From: CAWFFV01 sp963814985
GTDB lineage: Bacteria; Chloroflexota; Ktedonobacteria; Ktedonobacterales; Ktedonobacteraceae
Length of the DNA: 13,141 nt
NCBI GenBank assembly: GCA_963814985.1
Contig: CAWFFV010000085.1
Location: 1-13,141, forward strand
Direction: 5' to 3'
In this document: one piece after another, positions 5,599 to 13,004 of the stretch
How positions within the stretch are numbered: position 1 is the first letter of the stretch
Layout of the letters: each line of letters begins with the position of its first letter
Notes under the pieces: model-generated
Seen by the model: the letters and a program-made list of their open reading frames with translations, nothing else
Told to the model about the DNA's origin: nothing
Database searches by the model: none
Position numbers and translations under genes: made by a program

Positions 5599-6936
5599 CC
5601 GTATGAAGGCATACGAATTCCCATTGTTTGCCCCAACAAACAGCCAGGAATGCAAGACTGCTGGTGAAGAGGTTGTTGTACTACGCACATCCGCATATTG
5701 TAACAGTTGCCCTGTTTGAGCATCGATGACCTCAACACCTCCATCACCAGAACCAAAGCTGTCACCTATATCGATATAAAGCGTCTGGCCAACGATAGAA
5801 GGCGAAGCATAAACAATCATAGGGATCGCATGCTGCCAACGTGGAGCGCCCGTCTGAGCATCTAGCGCCCAACTTACGGATCGCCTGATAAGCACACCCA
5901 CGGCATAGAGTGTCCCATTTGCAAATATGGGTGAGCTAAAGACATGGTCTCCCACACGCGTACGCCACAGAACTTTCCCATTTGAGGCATCCAGACTATA
6001 AATAAAGCCATCTTTGCCACCAACGGCAACGCGCAACTGACCTTTTTGATCATGATAGAGCAGTGGTCCAGCGCCAACATCCGTGTCTGAAACATCACGT
6101 GTTACAGAACGCCAATGCCAGATGCGCTGTCCATTATGCAAATTCAGTGCCAGTACACCATCATCGGGGTCACCCGTTGCCACATAGACAATCCCTCGTG
6201 CAACATCGATAGCCGGTGAACTCCATATCCCTGCTCCTCGCACACCATTCCCCTGTGTCGAGGCACGCCAGCGCAGTTGGCCCGTTGCTGCATCAAAGGC
6301 AAGGAGTTCTCCAGAGATTTCTGGTTGTCCATTGAGCGCTGAGGCAATACCGATGACAATCAGCCCATTAGCAACGGCTGGTGACGACCAAAATTTTGCT
6401 CCTGGTATCCCTAGTTGAGTTTGCCAGCGTACACTCCCTGTTTTAGCATCGATGGCATAGAGTGTGCCATCGACCGCTGCAATATAGAGCACGCCATTTT
6501 GTATGGAGGGCGAACTGTAAACTGGGGAACTGACCTGGATGTGCCATCGGGGTTTACCGGTACGAATGTCAAGTGCGGCAAGGGTATTATTGCCCGTAGA
6601 GGCAGTGTAGACAATCCCATTCTGGACAATGGGAGAGGAGAAGACGGGACCTCCAATGCAATATGACCAGGCAAGAGTAAGTTTACTCTTGTTATCTGTG
6701 GTAAGAGAGCCATCTCTGTTCAGATTGCCACGAAACATGGGCCATTCGCCCTGTACAGCGGGAACTGAGGTAGCTGGTATGCTGGTGTGCGTCTGGTCTG
6801 TGGGAGTACATCCCTCAGACGTCTGCATTCTGGTTGGCGCTGGTGTAGTAGTAGTAGTTCGAGAGCAGGCCGTCAAGGTCAGCATGCAGAGACACACCGT
6901 AGTAAATAGCATGTGTTGATATGGAACGTGCTTCAT
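5596..6936 (-). CDS. PQQ-type beta-propeller repeat lipoprotein
   Basis: This is an exported 446-residue lipoprotein. The signal peptide ends in LTAC with lipidated Cys24, followed by a Thr-rich linker. From about residue 60 the protein is built of repeating blades of the PQQ-binding-like (BamB/quinoprotein) kind, each with an SSP-NG-VY strand pair and an ALDA-TG-RW turn: examples are VFSSPIVQNGIVY, YSSPSIQNGVLY, AIDAKTGSVRW, FDAATGQLRW and SLDASNGKVLW. The first blade is preceded by WPMFRGN, typical of this family. Some members are quinoprotein dehydrogenases, but the calcium- and PQQ-binding and catalytic residues of those enzymes are not evident. A scaffold or binding role at the cell surface is more likely. 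No ribosome-binding site precedes ATG, but a TACAAT box lies 7 nt upstream, so the mRNA may be leaderless. The TAG stop uses TA of the element's target site plus the element's terminal base. Confidence 0.88.
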   Translation of the reverse strand: MKHVPYQHMLFTTVCLCMLTLTACSRTTTTTPAPTRMQTSEGCTPTDQTHTSIPATSVPAVQGEWPMFRGNLNRDGSLTTDNKSKLTLAWSYCIGGPVFSSPIVQNGIVYTASTGNNTLAALDIRTGKPRWHIQVSSPVYSSPSIQNGVLYIAAVDGTLYAIDAKTGSVRWQTQLGIPGAKFWSSPAVANGLIVIGIASALNGQPEISGELLAFDAATGQLRWRASTQGNGVRGAGIWSSPAIDVARGIVYVATGDPDDGVLALNLHNGQRIWHWRSVTRDVSDTDVGAGPLLYHDQKGQLRVAVGGKDGFIYSLDASNGKVLWRTRVGDHVFSSPIFANGTLYAVGVLIRRSVSWALDAQTGAPRWQHAIPMIVYASPSIVGQTLYIDIGDSFGSGDGGVEVIDAQTGQLLQYADVRSTTTSSPAVLHSWLFVGANNGNSYAFIR

Positions 6937-6943
6937 GTCTGGT

Positions 6944-6949
6944 ATTGTA
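6944..6949 (-). promoter_or_regulatory. -10 box for leaderless propeller-lipoprotein transcript
   Basis: On the minus strand TACAAT ends 7 nt before the ATG at 6936, so transcription would start at or next to the A of ATG. A TAGACA-like -35 box lies 19 nt further upstream, which is slightly long. No Shine-Dalgarno sequence is present, which fits the TANNNT-ATG arrangement known for leaderless genes. Confidence 0.45.
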
Positions 6950-7027
6950 GCATAGGTAATAGAACTTCTGTCTACTCTCCGGGGACTATTGGGAGAACTG
7001 CAATGAGTACATGAGGTCCTAAAATTT

Positions 7028-7055
7028 TTGTGACGCTCAACATGTAAGATATAAT
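7028..7055 (+). promoter_or_regulatory. Promoter of the F420-type oxidoreductase operon
   Basis: TTGTGA (7028-7033) is followed by a 16-nt spacer and a perfect TATAAT (7050-7055). The start codon at 7105 is preceded by GGAAGGATAAGG. It lies in the 168-bp gap between divergent genes. Confidence 0.55.
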
Positions 7056-7104
7056 GACAACAATATCGCTACCGATGTCATCGATGGAAGGATAAGGTCA
7101 ACGT

Positions 7105-8187
7105 ATGGAGCAAGAGACCGGGCCTGGCACAGTTGCCGATACAAACAAGAAAGCATATCGCCATCGTATTGGCTTTATGGCCAATTCACCAAATTTTCCA
7201 GGTGAATGGGATAAGGTGATCGAAAAGGTCAAGATTGCCGATGAGTTGGGCTTTGACTCGGTCTGGCTGGGCGAGTCATGGGGCTATGAACTCTTTACCT
7301 CCATGGCCGACCTGGTACATGCTACTAAGCATATTAAAATTGGGGCTGGCATTGCTAATGTTTATTCGCGTACCCCTGGTCTGCTTGCCAGCACTGCCGC
7401 AACTCTTGATGAGCGTTCAGGTGGACAAATCATGCTTGGTCTGGGTCCATCGGGTGCTAACGTTGTTGAGCACTGGCATGGTGTCCCTTTTCAAAAACCT
7501 GTCAGGCGTACACGTGAGTATGTTGAAATCATTCGCATGATCCTGCGAGGCGAGAAACTGGTTTACCACGGTGAGTTCTTCAACTTAGAACGCGGCTTTA
7601 AACTGCGTTTCACTCCGCTTCGTGCTGATCTGCCTATCTATATTGCCGCTATGGGACCCAGGAACGTTATGCAAGCAGGGGAGATTGCCGATGGTGTGTT
7701 ACCAATCTACTGGCCTGCACATAAATGGGGCGAGATGCGTAAGCAGCTTGATGAGGGTGCACATATTGCCGGACGCCCACCCCATAGTGCTGCAATTGCG
7801 CCCTATATCACAAACATTATTCTGTCGGAAAGCGCCAATGAGCAGGATATCATGGCGGCCCGATTCTTTGCAGCATCGCCTCTGGCTTACTATATTGGTA
7901 AAATGGGCGTCTATTATGCGCAGATGCTAACGCGTCATGGTTTTGGGGAGGATGTTCAGGCTGTGATCGAAGGCTGGAAAGGTGGAATGAAGACAGCAAT
8001 CGATGCTATCAGCCCACGTCTGCTCGATGCTGTCAGCATCATTGGAACTCCCAAAGAAGTTGTTGCCAAACTTGATCAATGGGCCGAGTCAGGCGTTGAT
8101 GAGCCACTGCTGACAATGCCCACCGGGTCGGTAGATGAAACGGCCTCACTGTTATCTGCACTTAAGGATGCGCTATCAGAATCTTAA
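7105..8187 (+). CDS. LLM-class (F420-dependent type) flavin/deazaflavin oxidoreductase
   Basis: This is a luciferase-like monooxygenase-fold enzyme of 360 residues, a normal length for the F420-dependent branch (methylene-H4MPT reductase and F420-dependent dehydrogenase relatives). After a variable N-terminus it has RIGFMANSP, then AIRMAEELGFDSVWLGES-like spacing (KIADELGFDSVWLGESWG), HIKIGAGIANVYSRTP (a region that lines the cofactor site, including the usual conserved segment before the cis-peptide), ATLDERSGGQIMLGLGPSG, and PIYIAAMGPRNVMQAGEIADG. These are the standard blocks of the TIM-barrel family. The substrate and the choice between FMN and F420 cannot be fixed from sequence. The F420 assignment follows the overall resemblance. 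It has its own promoter and a good ribosome-binding site, and is followed 31 bp later by a MazG-like gene that probably shares its transcript. Confidence 0.88.
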   Translation: MEQETGPGTVADTNKKAYRHRIGFMANSPNFPGEWDKVIEKVKIADELGFDSVWLGESWGYELFTSMADLVHATKHIKIGAGIANVYSRTPGLLASTAATLDERSGGQIMLGLGPSGANVVEHWHGVPFQKPVRRTREYVEIIRMILRGEKLVYHGEFFNLERGFKLRFTPLRADLPIYIAAMGPRNVMQAGEIADGVLPIYWPAHKWGEMRKQLDEGAHIAGRPPHSAAIAPYITNIILSESANEQDIMAARFFAASPLAYYIGKMGVYYAQMLTRHGFGEDVQAVIEGWKGGMKTAIDAISPRLLDAVSIIGTPKEVVAKLDQWAESGVDEPLLTMPTGSVDETASLLSALKDALSES

Positions 8188-8218
8188 ATTACAAAATATT
8201 GAAGGTGTAACTACATAT

Positions 8219-8559
8219 ATGGATATTCAGGATTTTCAAACCTATCAACAAGAAAATCACGAAAAACATGGGGAGAAATCTCAATGGACAGCCCCATCGT
8301 TTACCCAACGCTCGGTCTGGTAAACGAAGCTGGTGAAGTGGCAGGAAAAATCAAAAAAATCTTTCGCGACAAAGGTGGCCGGATCTCAAAAGAAGATCGC
8401 GAAGCACTGAAGTACGAACTGGGTGACGTTCTCTGGTATCTAACCCAGATCTGTACAGAATTGGATCTCACGCTGGAAGAAGTAGCGACGACGAACGTAG
8501 AAAAGCTTTTTTCGCGGCTTGCACGTGGGAAAATCCATGGGGATGGTGATAACAGGTAA
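8219..8559 (+). pseudogene. MazG-like nucleotide pyrophosphohydrolase, frameshifted near N-terminus
   Basis: This is a small all-alpha NTP pyrophosphohydrolase of the MazG-like type, about 113 residues with the frame restored. It hydrolyses nucleoside triphosphates to monophosphate and PPi and often serves in house-cleaning. The expected N-terminus, MDIQDFQTYQQ, starts at ATG 8219 with GAAGGTG upstream. The expected core, IVYPTLGLVNEAGEVAGK, is in a different frame. The switch must fall near 8287-8297, where a CCCC run lies. The Mg-binding motif is present as E-A-G-E in the first helix and E-L-G-D in KYELGDVLWYL. The C-terminus GDGDNR is also typical. Read without correction, translation could start only at ATG 8284, losing the first helix. 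The gap of 31 bp from the oxidoreductase suggests one operon. A single-base sequencing error in the C-run is as likely as real damage. Confidence 0.75.
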
Positions 8560-8718
8560 CACATAACAGAACATTCCTTCGAGGTCGTTTCTGCTGACTG
8601 GCTACGGAAGTACACCGTCTTCGCCTGGCAAGTACTTTAACTCATGTCGATGCATTCAGCAGATCACTCCGCTTGTGGACTGGTCACATTTTGATGAAGT
8701 TCTTCCTGAACTCTAAGG
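8560..8718 (+). other. Possible relic coding fragment between convergent genes
   Basis: No intact gene is seen. In one frame the stretch ending at TAA 8714-8716 reads QITPLVDWSHFDEVLPEL, preceded by PSSPGKYFNSCRCIQ, which looks protein-like. It has no start codon, and a neighbouring frame (FEVVSADWLRKYTVFAW) is equally suggestive. This may be the tail of a decayed gene. I do not recognise the family. Confidence 0.25.
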
Positions 8719-8719
8719 A

Positions 8720-8752
8720 GTAGCGGCATCCTCCAGGGGAGGATACCGCTAC
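8720..8752. terminator. Strong hairpin between convergent genes
   Basis: GTAGCGG (8720-8726) and ATCCTCC (8728-8734) pair with GGAGGAT (8738-8744) and CCGCTAC (8746-8752), with one C/A mismatch and a 3-nt loop. It lies between the MazG-like gene (plus) and the proline-rich membrane gene (minus) and could stop transcription from either side. No U-run is present on either strand. Confidence 0.5.
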
Positions 8753-8816
8753 AAGCGAGCCAGAAGCACAGGGTATAGCGCTTTATAACTGCTTCCAACT
8801 CTCTAAGCAACCAGCC

Positions 8817-10679
8817 CTACGCGGCTCCTTCCTCCGCCAGCTTCTTTCCCTCGCGAATGCTCCCAATCACGCTCATTTCGTGGTCTATTAACGCCCAAGT
8901 AAGCTTTTCATGGATCTTAGCGATCTCGCTAGTGGACTCATCTCCAACATGGATCGCTGAGATATTTCGTCTTATAGTACGACCGCTATCGAAAGTTAGC
9001 GAGAGGCTGAAAAAGATTTGACTTTGCAGTTGTGTGTCGACATTGCGCATAGTATTGACTTTGAGCAACATATGTGAGAGATGCTGGTGATAGCAGTACT
9101 CAAACTCTTCTCTGTCTTGCGTTGAATCGCGCAAATTCACAACACTCGTGTAGATGGCAACATAGTTTTCTGTGATAAAAAGCGCGGTAAATTCGTATAT
9201 GCTGTAATGCCTTCTTCTCGATTTGTTGTGTGTTGTTGATTTCTCAAGCTGACCAGGTTTCTCTTCAGCTTCATCGGAACTTTCCATTCGCCCTTCCAGA
9301 CATAAGGAGGCTCTGAACTTTTCAGGATTTTTGGGCAGATATAGCCTGTCTGGTGCTTTGCTGTGGATATCGTTGCTTATGGCGCTGATCCACTCATCGT
9401 ACTGAAGCTCATTAGGAGGCTGAACGCTTCTCGTGATCTCTTTTTCTCTTGCATCAGCGGCAATTTCCTGGCGCAACTTTTCACGAAGCTGAAACAATTC
9501 TGGTCTCACAAGTCGGATAATTAGCACCACAATACCAATGATACAGACAAACTCTAAGAGTCCGAGATAGGTTACTCCCTGCAGAGCGGACCCTATAAGC
9601 AATACCACAAGTATCAAACCGGCGATAGCCAATCCCCATATCTTTTTGTACAACTCCCCAAGCAGTTGTTTTAGCCTGCGTATTTCAGGGCTACGATCGG
9701 GGTATGGGTGGAAGTACAGGTATATCTGCTCTGGCTTATAACGTTTGCGCAGTAGTGGCAGGTCCTTTGGAGGTGAATATGGCATAGGCGGCTGACCTGC
9801 CAGCGGCGGGTATGGCGGTAATGGGTTTATCATTGGCGGCGGTGGCGGCATGGGTGATCGACCCGCTGGAGGTGGATATGACATAGGCGGCTGACCTGCC
9901 AGCGGCAAGTATGGCGGTAATGGATTCGTCATTGGCGGCGGTGGCGGTATGGGTGGTCGACCCGCTGGAGGTGGATATGACATGGGCGGTTGACCTGCCA
10001 GCGGCGGGTATGGCGGTAATGGGTTTGTCATTGGCGGCTGATATGGCGATGGCGGTTGCCCCACAGGTGATTGGTATGGTGGTAATGGGTTCGTCATCGG
10101 CGGCGGTGGCGGCACGGGTGGTTGACCTGCCGACACTTGGTATGACGGTAATGGGCTGGTCATTGGCAACTGATCCGCCGGTGCCTGGTCTGGCGATAAT
10201 GAGTCCGTCATCGGCGGCTGATGTGGTTGTGCCAACTCACCCACTGACAATTTTGACGACTGTGGCGACTCATTCGCTGGCACCTGATCTGGTAGTAATG
10301 AGTCCGTCATTGGCGACTGGTCTGGCTGGGCCAACTCTTCCACTGGTACTTCTGACTGCAGTGACGACCCTTCCACTAGCAATTCTGACGACTGCGGCGG
10401 CTCATTCGCTGGCACCTGATCTGGCTGTAATGAGTCCGTCATTGGCGACTGGTCTGGCTGGGCCAACTCTTCCACTGGTACTTCTGACTGCAGTGACGAC
10501 CCTTCCACTAGCAATTCTGACGACTGCGGCGGCTCATTCGCTGGCACCTGATCTGGCTGTAATGAGTCCGTCATTGGCGACTGGTCTGGCTGGGCCAATT
10601 CTTCCACTGGCAATTCTGGCAACTGTGGCGACTCTTCCGCTGACGATTCGGGCTGCAAGGGATCCATCCTATTTGTCAT
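8817..10679 (-). CDS. Proline-rich tandem-repeat protein with two membrane helices
   Basis: This is an unrecognised protein of about 620 residues. Numbering is from Met at 10679. Residues 1 to about 315 are low-complexity. The first part is acidic and Gln/Pro/Ser-rich (VEELAQPDQS, PMTDSLQPDQ); the second is strongly Pro-rich (PMTNPLPPY, AGQPPMSYPPP). Both are tandem repeats (separate entries). Two membrane helices follow, IWGLAIAGLILVVLLIGSAL and LGLLEFVCIIGIVVLIIRLV, with a short turn between them, so both termini face the same side. The C-terminal soluble part has a mixed helix/strand domain: YSIYEFTALFITENYVAIYT, then EFEYCYHQHLSHML, then FFSLSLTFDSGRTI. It is reminiscent of a PH-like or lipid/ligand-binding fold, but I cannot name it. 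The frame can also start at 10760, overlapping the TIR gene by 52 nt. I prefer 10679 because GAGAG lies 9 nt upstream. It is translated just after the TIR gene and is the likely partner or effector of the pair. Confidence 0.75.
   Translation of the reverse strand: MTNRMDPLQPESSAEESPQLPELPVEELAQPDQSPMTDSLQPDQVPANEPPQSSELLVEGSSLQSEVPVEELAQPDQSPMTDSLQPDQVPANEPPQSSELLVEGSSLQSEVPVEELAQPDQSPMTDSLLPDQVPANESPQSSKLSVGELAQPHQPPMTDSLSPDQAPADQLPMTSPLPSYQVSAGQPPVPPPPPMTNPLPPYQSPVGQPPSPYQPPMTNPLPPYPPLAGQPPMSYPPPAGRPPIPPPPPMTNPLPPYLPLAGQPPMSYPPPAGRSPMPPPPPMINPLPPYPPLAGQPPMPYSPPKDLPLLRKRYKPEQIYLYFHPYPDRSPEIRRLKQLLGELYKKIWGLAIAGLILVVLLIGSALQGVTYLGLLEFVCIIGIVVLIIRLVRPELFQLREKLRQEIAADAREKEITRSVQPPNELQYDEWISAISNDIHSKAPDRLYLPKNPEKFRASLCLEGRMESSDEAEEKPGQLEKSTTHNKSRRRHYSIYEFTALFITENYVAIYTSVVNLRDSTQDREEFEYCYHQHLSHMLLKVNTMRNVDTQLQSQIFFSLSLTFDSGRTIRRNISAIHVGDESTSEIAKIHEKLTWALIDHEMSVIGSIREGKKLAEEGAA
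9783..10080 (-). repeat. 99-bp tandem repeats coding the proline-rich arm
   Basis: The motif CATAGGCGG (CATGGGCGG in the third copy) followed by T/C-TGACCTGCC recurs at 9783, 9882 and 9981, an exact 99-bp period (33 residues). Each unit codes PMTNPLPPYPPLAGQ, then PPMSYPPPAGR, then PP-rich residues. Copies differ at few positions, so expansion is fairly recent. Shorter 22-23-residue units continue to about 10190. Confidence 0.85.
10225..10640 (-). repeat. 132-bp tandem repeats coding the acidic Pro/Gln arm
   Basis: TCTGGCTGGGCCAA starts at 10321, 10453 and 10585, an exact 132-bp period (44 residues). Units 10321-10452 and 10453-10584 appear identical by eye over their whole length, and a partial third unit follows. 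The unit on the other side, ending at 10320, is a 99-bp version lacking 11 codons. Identity between units implies very recent duplication or gene conversion. Confidence 0.88.
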
Positions 10680-10708
10680 CCTTTGACACTCTCTTTCTAA
10701 CTCATATA

Positions 10709-11791
10709 TTAAATGCCGAATACCTGGTGGATCTGACGGTAGAGCTCTGGCTGACAGCATTCCAGATATTCAAGTAATGCCTTATCGTAATCGGAAATGC
10801 TCGTGCTCTTTGCCTGTTTTGGCAACTGGGAATCCATTATCACTGCCCTTGTCATAACATACGCGTTGCATCGATCTAAACGGATTGCCGCATTCAGTAA
10901 CTCGTTGACCCTTCCCATGGCCGTTATCCCTTTATCACGGGGGCGTTCACCATCCAGTACAGCCAATGCCTGGAGATAGCGGGCTTTCGCTGCTTCTTTT
11001 TTTTGCTGCTCTTGATCCAATTTTTCAATGGCTATACGTAACTCCCTTCTTGCGGATGAGTAGTCCTCGTTTGAGAGTGCTTTTGCTCCTACTTCTAAGG
11101 CGTGTATTCCATTTTTCCGCTCGTTAGGGATTTGTGTGACATGTATAGTCTCTCCAATAATAACCTGATCCTGTTGCCCACCGATAAACTGACCATATAC
11201 GGTACCCTTGTTCACGATAGGGTGCTGACTTGAGTCATCCTTAGTATCCATATTGTTCCTTTCCTGACCGCTAGTGGATGACGAGTCTTCTTGTGCGGAT
11301 GGCTGCACGGGTAGTTCTGACTTCCGGTTGACAGCAATACCGGCTGTTAATTCCCGCACAACCGTGCGAATTCCTTTAGCAACGTTCAGAAATGCTGTAT
11401 CTCTGTCTTGCCATGTAGAAATCGGTGCAGCGTCTTTGGGCAGGGCTTGCAGCTTACCAAAAGGCATTTTCAACCATGAGGCCGGACGAACGATCACGGG
11501 AACGACACGAGCAGTTCCTTGCTCATGTCGTATTAGAGCTCGCTGCATCTCCTCATTAAAGCAATAATCTGAAGCTATAAAATCGGGACTGATAAGAAGG
11601 AGGACAATATCGGCCACTTCCAGGTGATGAATGATGTTTGTTTCCCACTCCGCTCCTGGGCTGATATCTATATCTGCTTTTACAGTGATCAATCCTTCGC
11701 GTTCTAAAGCCTTCAGTTGCGTCTTAAGATCTTGTAGAAACTCCTGATCTTTACGTGCATAACAACAAAATACAAGACAAGGCATTTCCAT
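10709..11791 (-). CDS. TIR-domain protein with beta-turn linker and helical C-terminus
   Basis: This is a 360-residue protein. TIR domain 4-150: first strand CLVFCCYARKD, BB-loop region DIDISPGAEWE (41-50), ADIVLLLISPDF, and SDYCFNEEM, where Glu80/81 follow Cys77 in the position of the catalytic Glu of NAD-cleaving TIRs. Then follow VVPVIVRPASW and the helix GIRTVVRELT. Polar linker 150-190. 191-217 is a glycine-spaced strand motif (NKGTVYG, QFIGGQQDQVIIGETIHV). 225-360 is helical and TPR-like (SSARRELRIAIEKLDQEQQKKEAAKARYL). No NTPase module is present. TIR proteins of this type can act as NADases or make signalling nucleotides in defence; activity here is inferred. The start ATG GAA ATG is preceded by GGAGG at 6 nt. 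The next gene starts within about 29 nt of its stop (or overlaps it), so the two are translationally coupled. Confidence 0.85.
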   Translation of the reverse strand: MEMPCLVFCCYARKDQEFLQDLKTQLKALEREGLITVKADIDISPGAEWETNIIHHLEVADIVLLLISPDFIASDYCFNEEMQRALIRHEQGTARVVPVIVRPASWLKMPFGKLQALPKDAAPISTWQDRDTAFLNVAKGIRTVVRELTAGIAVNRKSELPVQPSAQEDSSSTSGQERNNMDTKDDSSQHPIVNKGTVYGQFIGGQQDQVIIGETIHVTQIPNERKNGIHALEVGAKALSNEDYSSARRELRIAIEKLDQEQQKKEAAKARYLQALAVLDGERPRDKGITAMGRVNELLNAAIRLDRCNAYVMTRAVIMDSQLPKQAKSTSISDYDKALLEYLECCQPELYRQIHQVFGI

Positions 11792-12258
11792 TACTATCCT
11801 CCGTTTGAACTATTCCCCAGGGACTCCTGAACTAAGGCACTACACTACAAAACATACGATGATTTTGTCGAAAAGTTGCATATTTTTATTTATCAAATAA
11901 CATATCCACTTTCACATGTTTTTACATTCAATATAAGCGACACAATATAAAGCAAAAATTTATCTTTTACTGCATCCCCAGAATTTCCACCCTTGCTATT
12001 TATCATAGATATATTTATATATCTTTCTTTTCTCTCAAAGACAACGTCTCTTATTAAAACGTAGATTACAAGAAATTTAGTTGTTTAAAATATTGGTAAA
12101 TAAGGGAAAATATCTCTGCTTCATCGCCAACATCGAGCAGGTCAATACTGTACTCGTCCTTCTGGGGAGAAGTCGAGTACATTGATCCAGCTTCCTGTCC
12201 AGTAACTCATCATGCGAAAGAACCTATAAGAGTCTCTGTTCCTATCCTACGCGAGCTT
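11792..12258. other. AT-rich spacer between the two TIR genes
   Basis: No gene is seen. It is much more AT-rich than the flanking genes. It contains a perfect AT dyad GATATAT-TT-ATATATC (12008-12023). Near 12150-12180 there is a hairpin with outer arms GTACTCG/CGAGTAC and inner CTTCT/AGAAG around GGGG. It lies about 80 nt after the broken TIR gene and could end that transcript, although no U-run follows. A weak minus-strand promoter for the intact TIR gene may exist close to its start (TCGACA, 18 nt, TAGTGT) but the match is poor. Confidence 0.4.
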
Positions 12259-12819
12259 CTAATTGGACGCAGCGTCGGGGGGCGGTAGCTCCGGCAGGAT
12301 AATGGTGGGAATCTCCTCCTGCACATCAAACTGCTGTGAACTGTAAGGATCTGCCCCTTTGGGCTGTGGCCTCCGCTGCTCTAAGTCGCGAATGGATCGT
12401 TTGATGCCTCTCACAATATCGACAAAAGCTTCATCACGAGTACGCCAGAGGGTAACGGCTTTACCATCAGTGGGAAGCGCTTTAAGTTTGGCAAACGGCA
12501 AGTTTTTCCAATCGGTTGGACGGAGAATGATAGGGATGACACGTGCTTCATCAGCGTCGTGTCTGGCTAGCGCACGCTTCATTTCTGTATTGTAGCAGAA
12601 TTTCGACATAAGAAAGTCTGCGCTCACTAAAAGAAGGATAACTTGAGCTGCGTTGAGACGATCAGTAAGCTCTTGCTCCCATTCCTTCCCCTCAATGATA
12701 TCGCCATCAAACCAGTCATTGATGATTTCTTAATTCCTGAGACCACTCAGGTGTTTTGCCAGTTCATTTCGTAGTTCTCGATCCTCATGAGAATATGAGA
12801 TGAAAACATCTATCGACAT
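12259..12819 (-). pseudogene. TIR-only protein interrupted by an in-frame TAA
   Basis: ATG at 12819 follows AAGGAG with a 7-nt spacer and a strong promoter. The frame reads a normal TIR start, MSIDVFISYSHEDRELRNEL, then LSGLRN, then TAA at codon 30 (12730-12732). It continues in the same frame with EIINDWFDGDIIEGKEWEQE, VILLLVSADFLMSKFCYNTEM (Glu79 in the catalytic position) and VIPIILRPTDW to a TAG at 12259. In a normal TIR this is about 186 residues, ending in a Pro/acidic tail. A single C-to-T change (CAA to TAA) would explain it. It is a paralogue of the intact TIR gene downstream: both share SxDFxxSxxCxNxEM, RALxRH and LPFAKLKALP/MPFGKLQALP. Restart at GTG 12627 could make a TIR fragment lacking its BB loop, which is unlikely to work. 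Either decay or a base error is possible. Confidence 0.85.
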
Positions 12820-12894
12820 ACTATTCTCCTTACCATTACGTAATTTAGCAGTGTACTCAATATACAAAACTGCGATACAAAGTGATCTAATGAT

Positions 12895-12924
12895 ATTCTA
12901 TATTAAACATTTTATTTCTGTCAA
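12895..12924 (-). promoter_or_regulatory. Consensus-like promoter of the broken TIR gene
   Basis: On the minus strand a perfect TTGACA (complement of 12919-12924), an 18-nt AT-rich spacer and TAGAAT (complement of 12895-12900) stand about 75 nt before ATG 12819, in an AT-rich stretch. This is the best sigma-70-type match in the window, even though its gene is interrupted. Confidence 0.6.
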
Positions 12925-13004
12925 TTTAGCGAATTTTTGACTATTTTATCTAAAAAATATTCTAAATCTCTCGTACATTGATACAGGGTGACTACTCAGT
13001 TCCC

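Noticed and set aside
5300..5765. Several open frames on both strands across the hairpin element
   Set aside because: They are Arg/Pro/Ser low-complexity translations of GC-rich hairpins and overlap each other and real genes.
6415..6919. Plus-strand frames inside the propeller lipoprotein gene
   Set aside because: They are shadows of a gene with obvious blade repeats and lipobox on the minus strand.
9783..10640. CRISPR array
   Set aside because: The repeats are head-to-tail coding units of 99 and 132 bp with no unique spacers, and they stay in frame.
9911..10777. Long plus-strand open frame of 288 codons over the repeat arm
   Set aside because: It is a by-product of the 33-bp periodic repeats on the other strand. 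It has no homology-like motifs and no ribosome-binding site, and its V/A/L/P/T runs mirror the Pro-rich arm.
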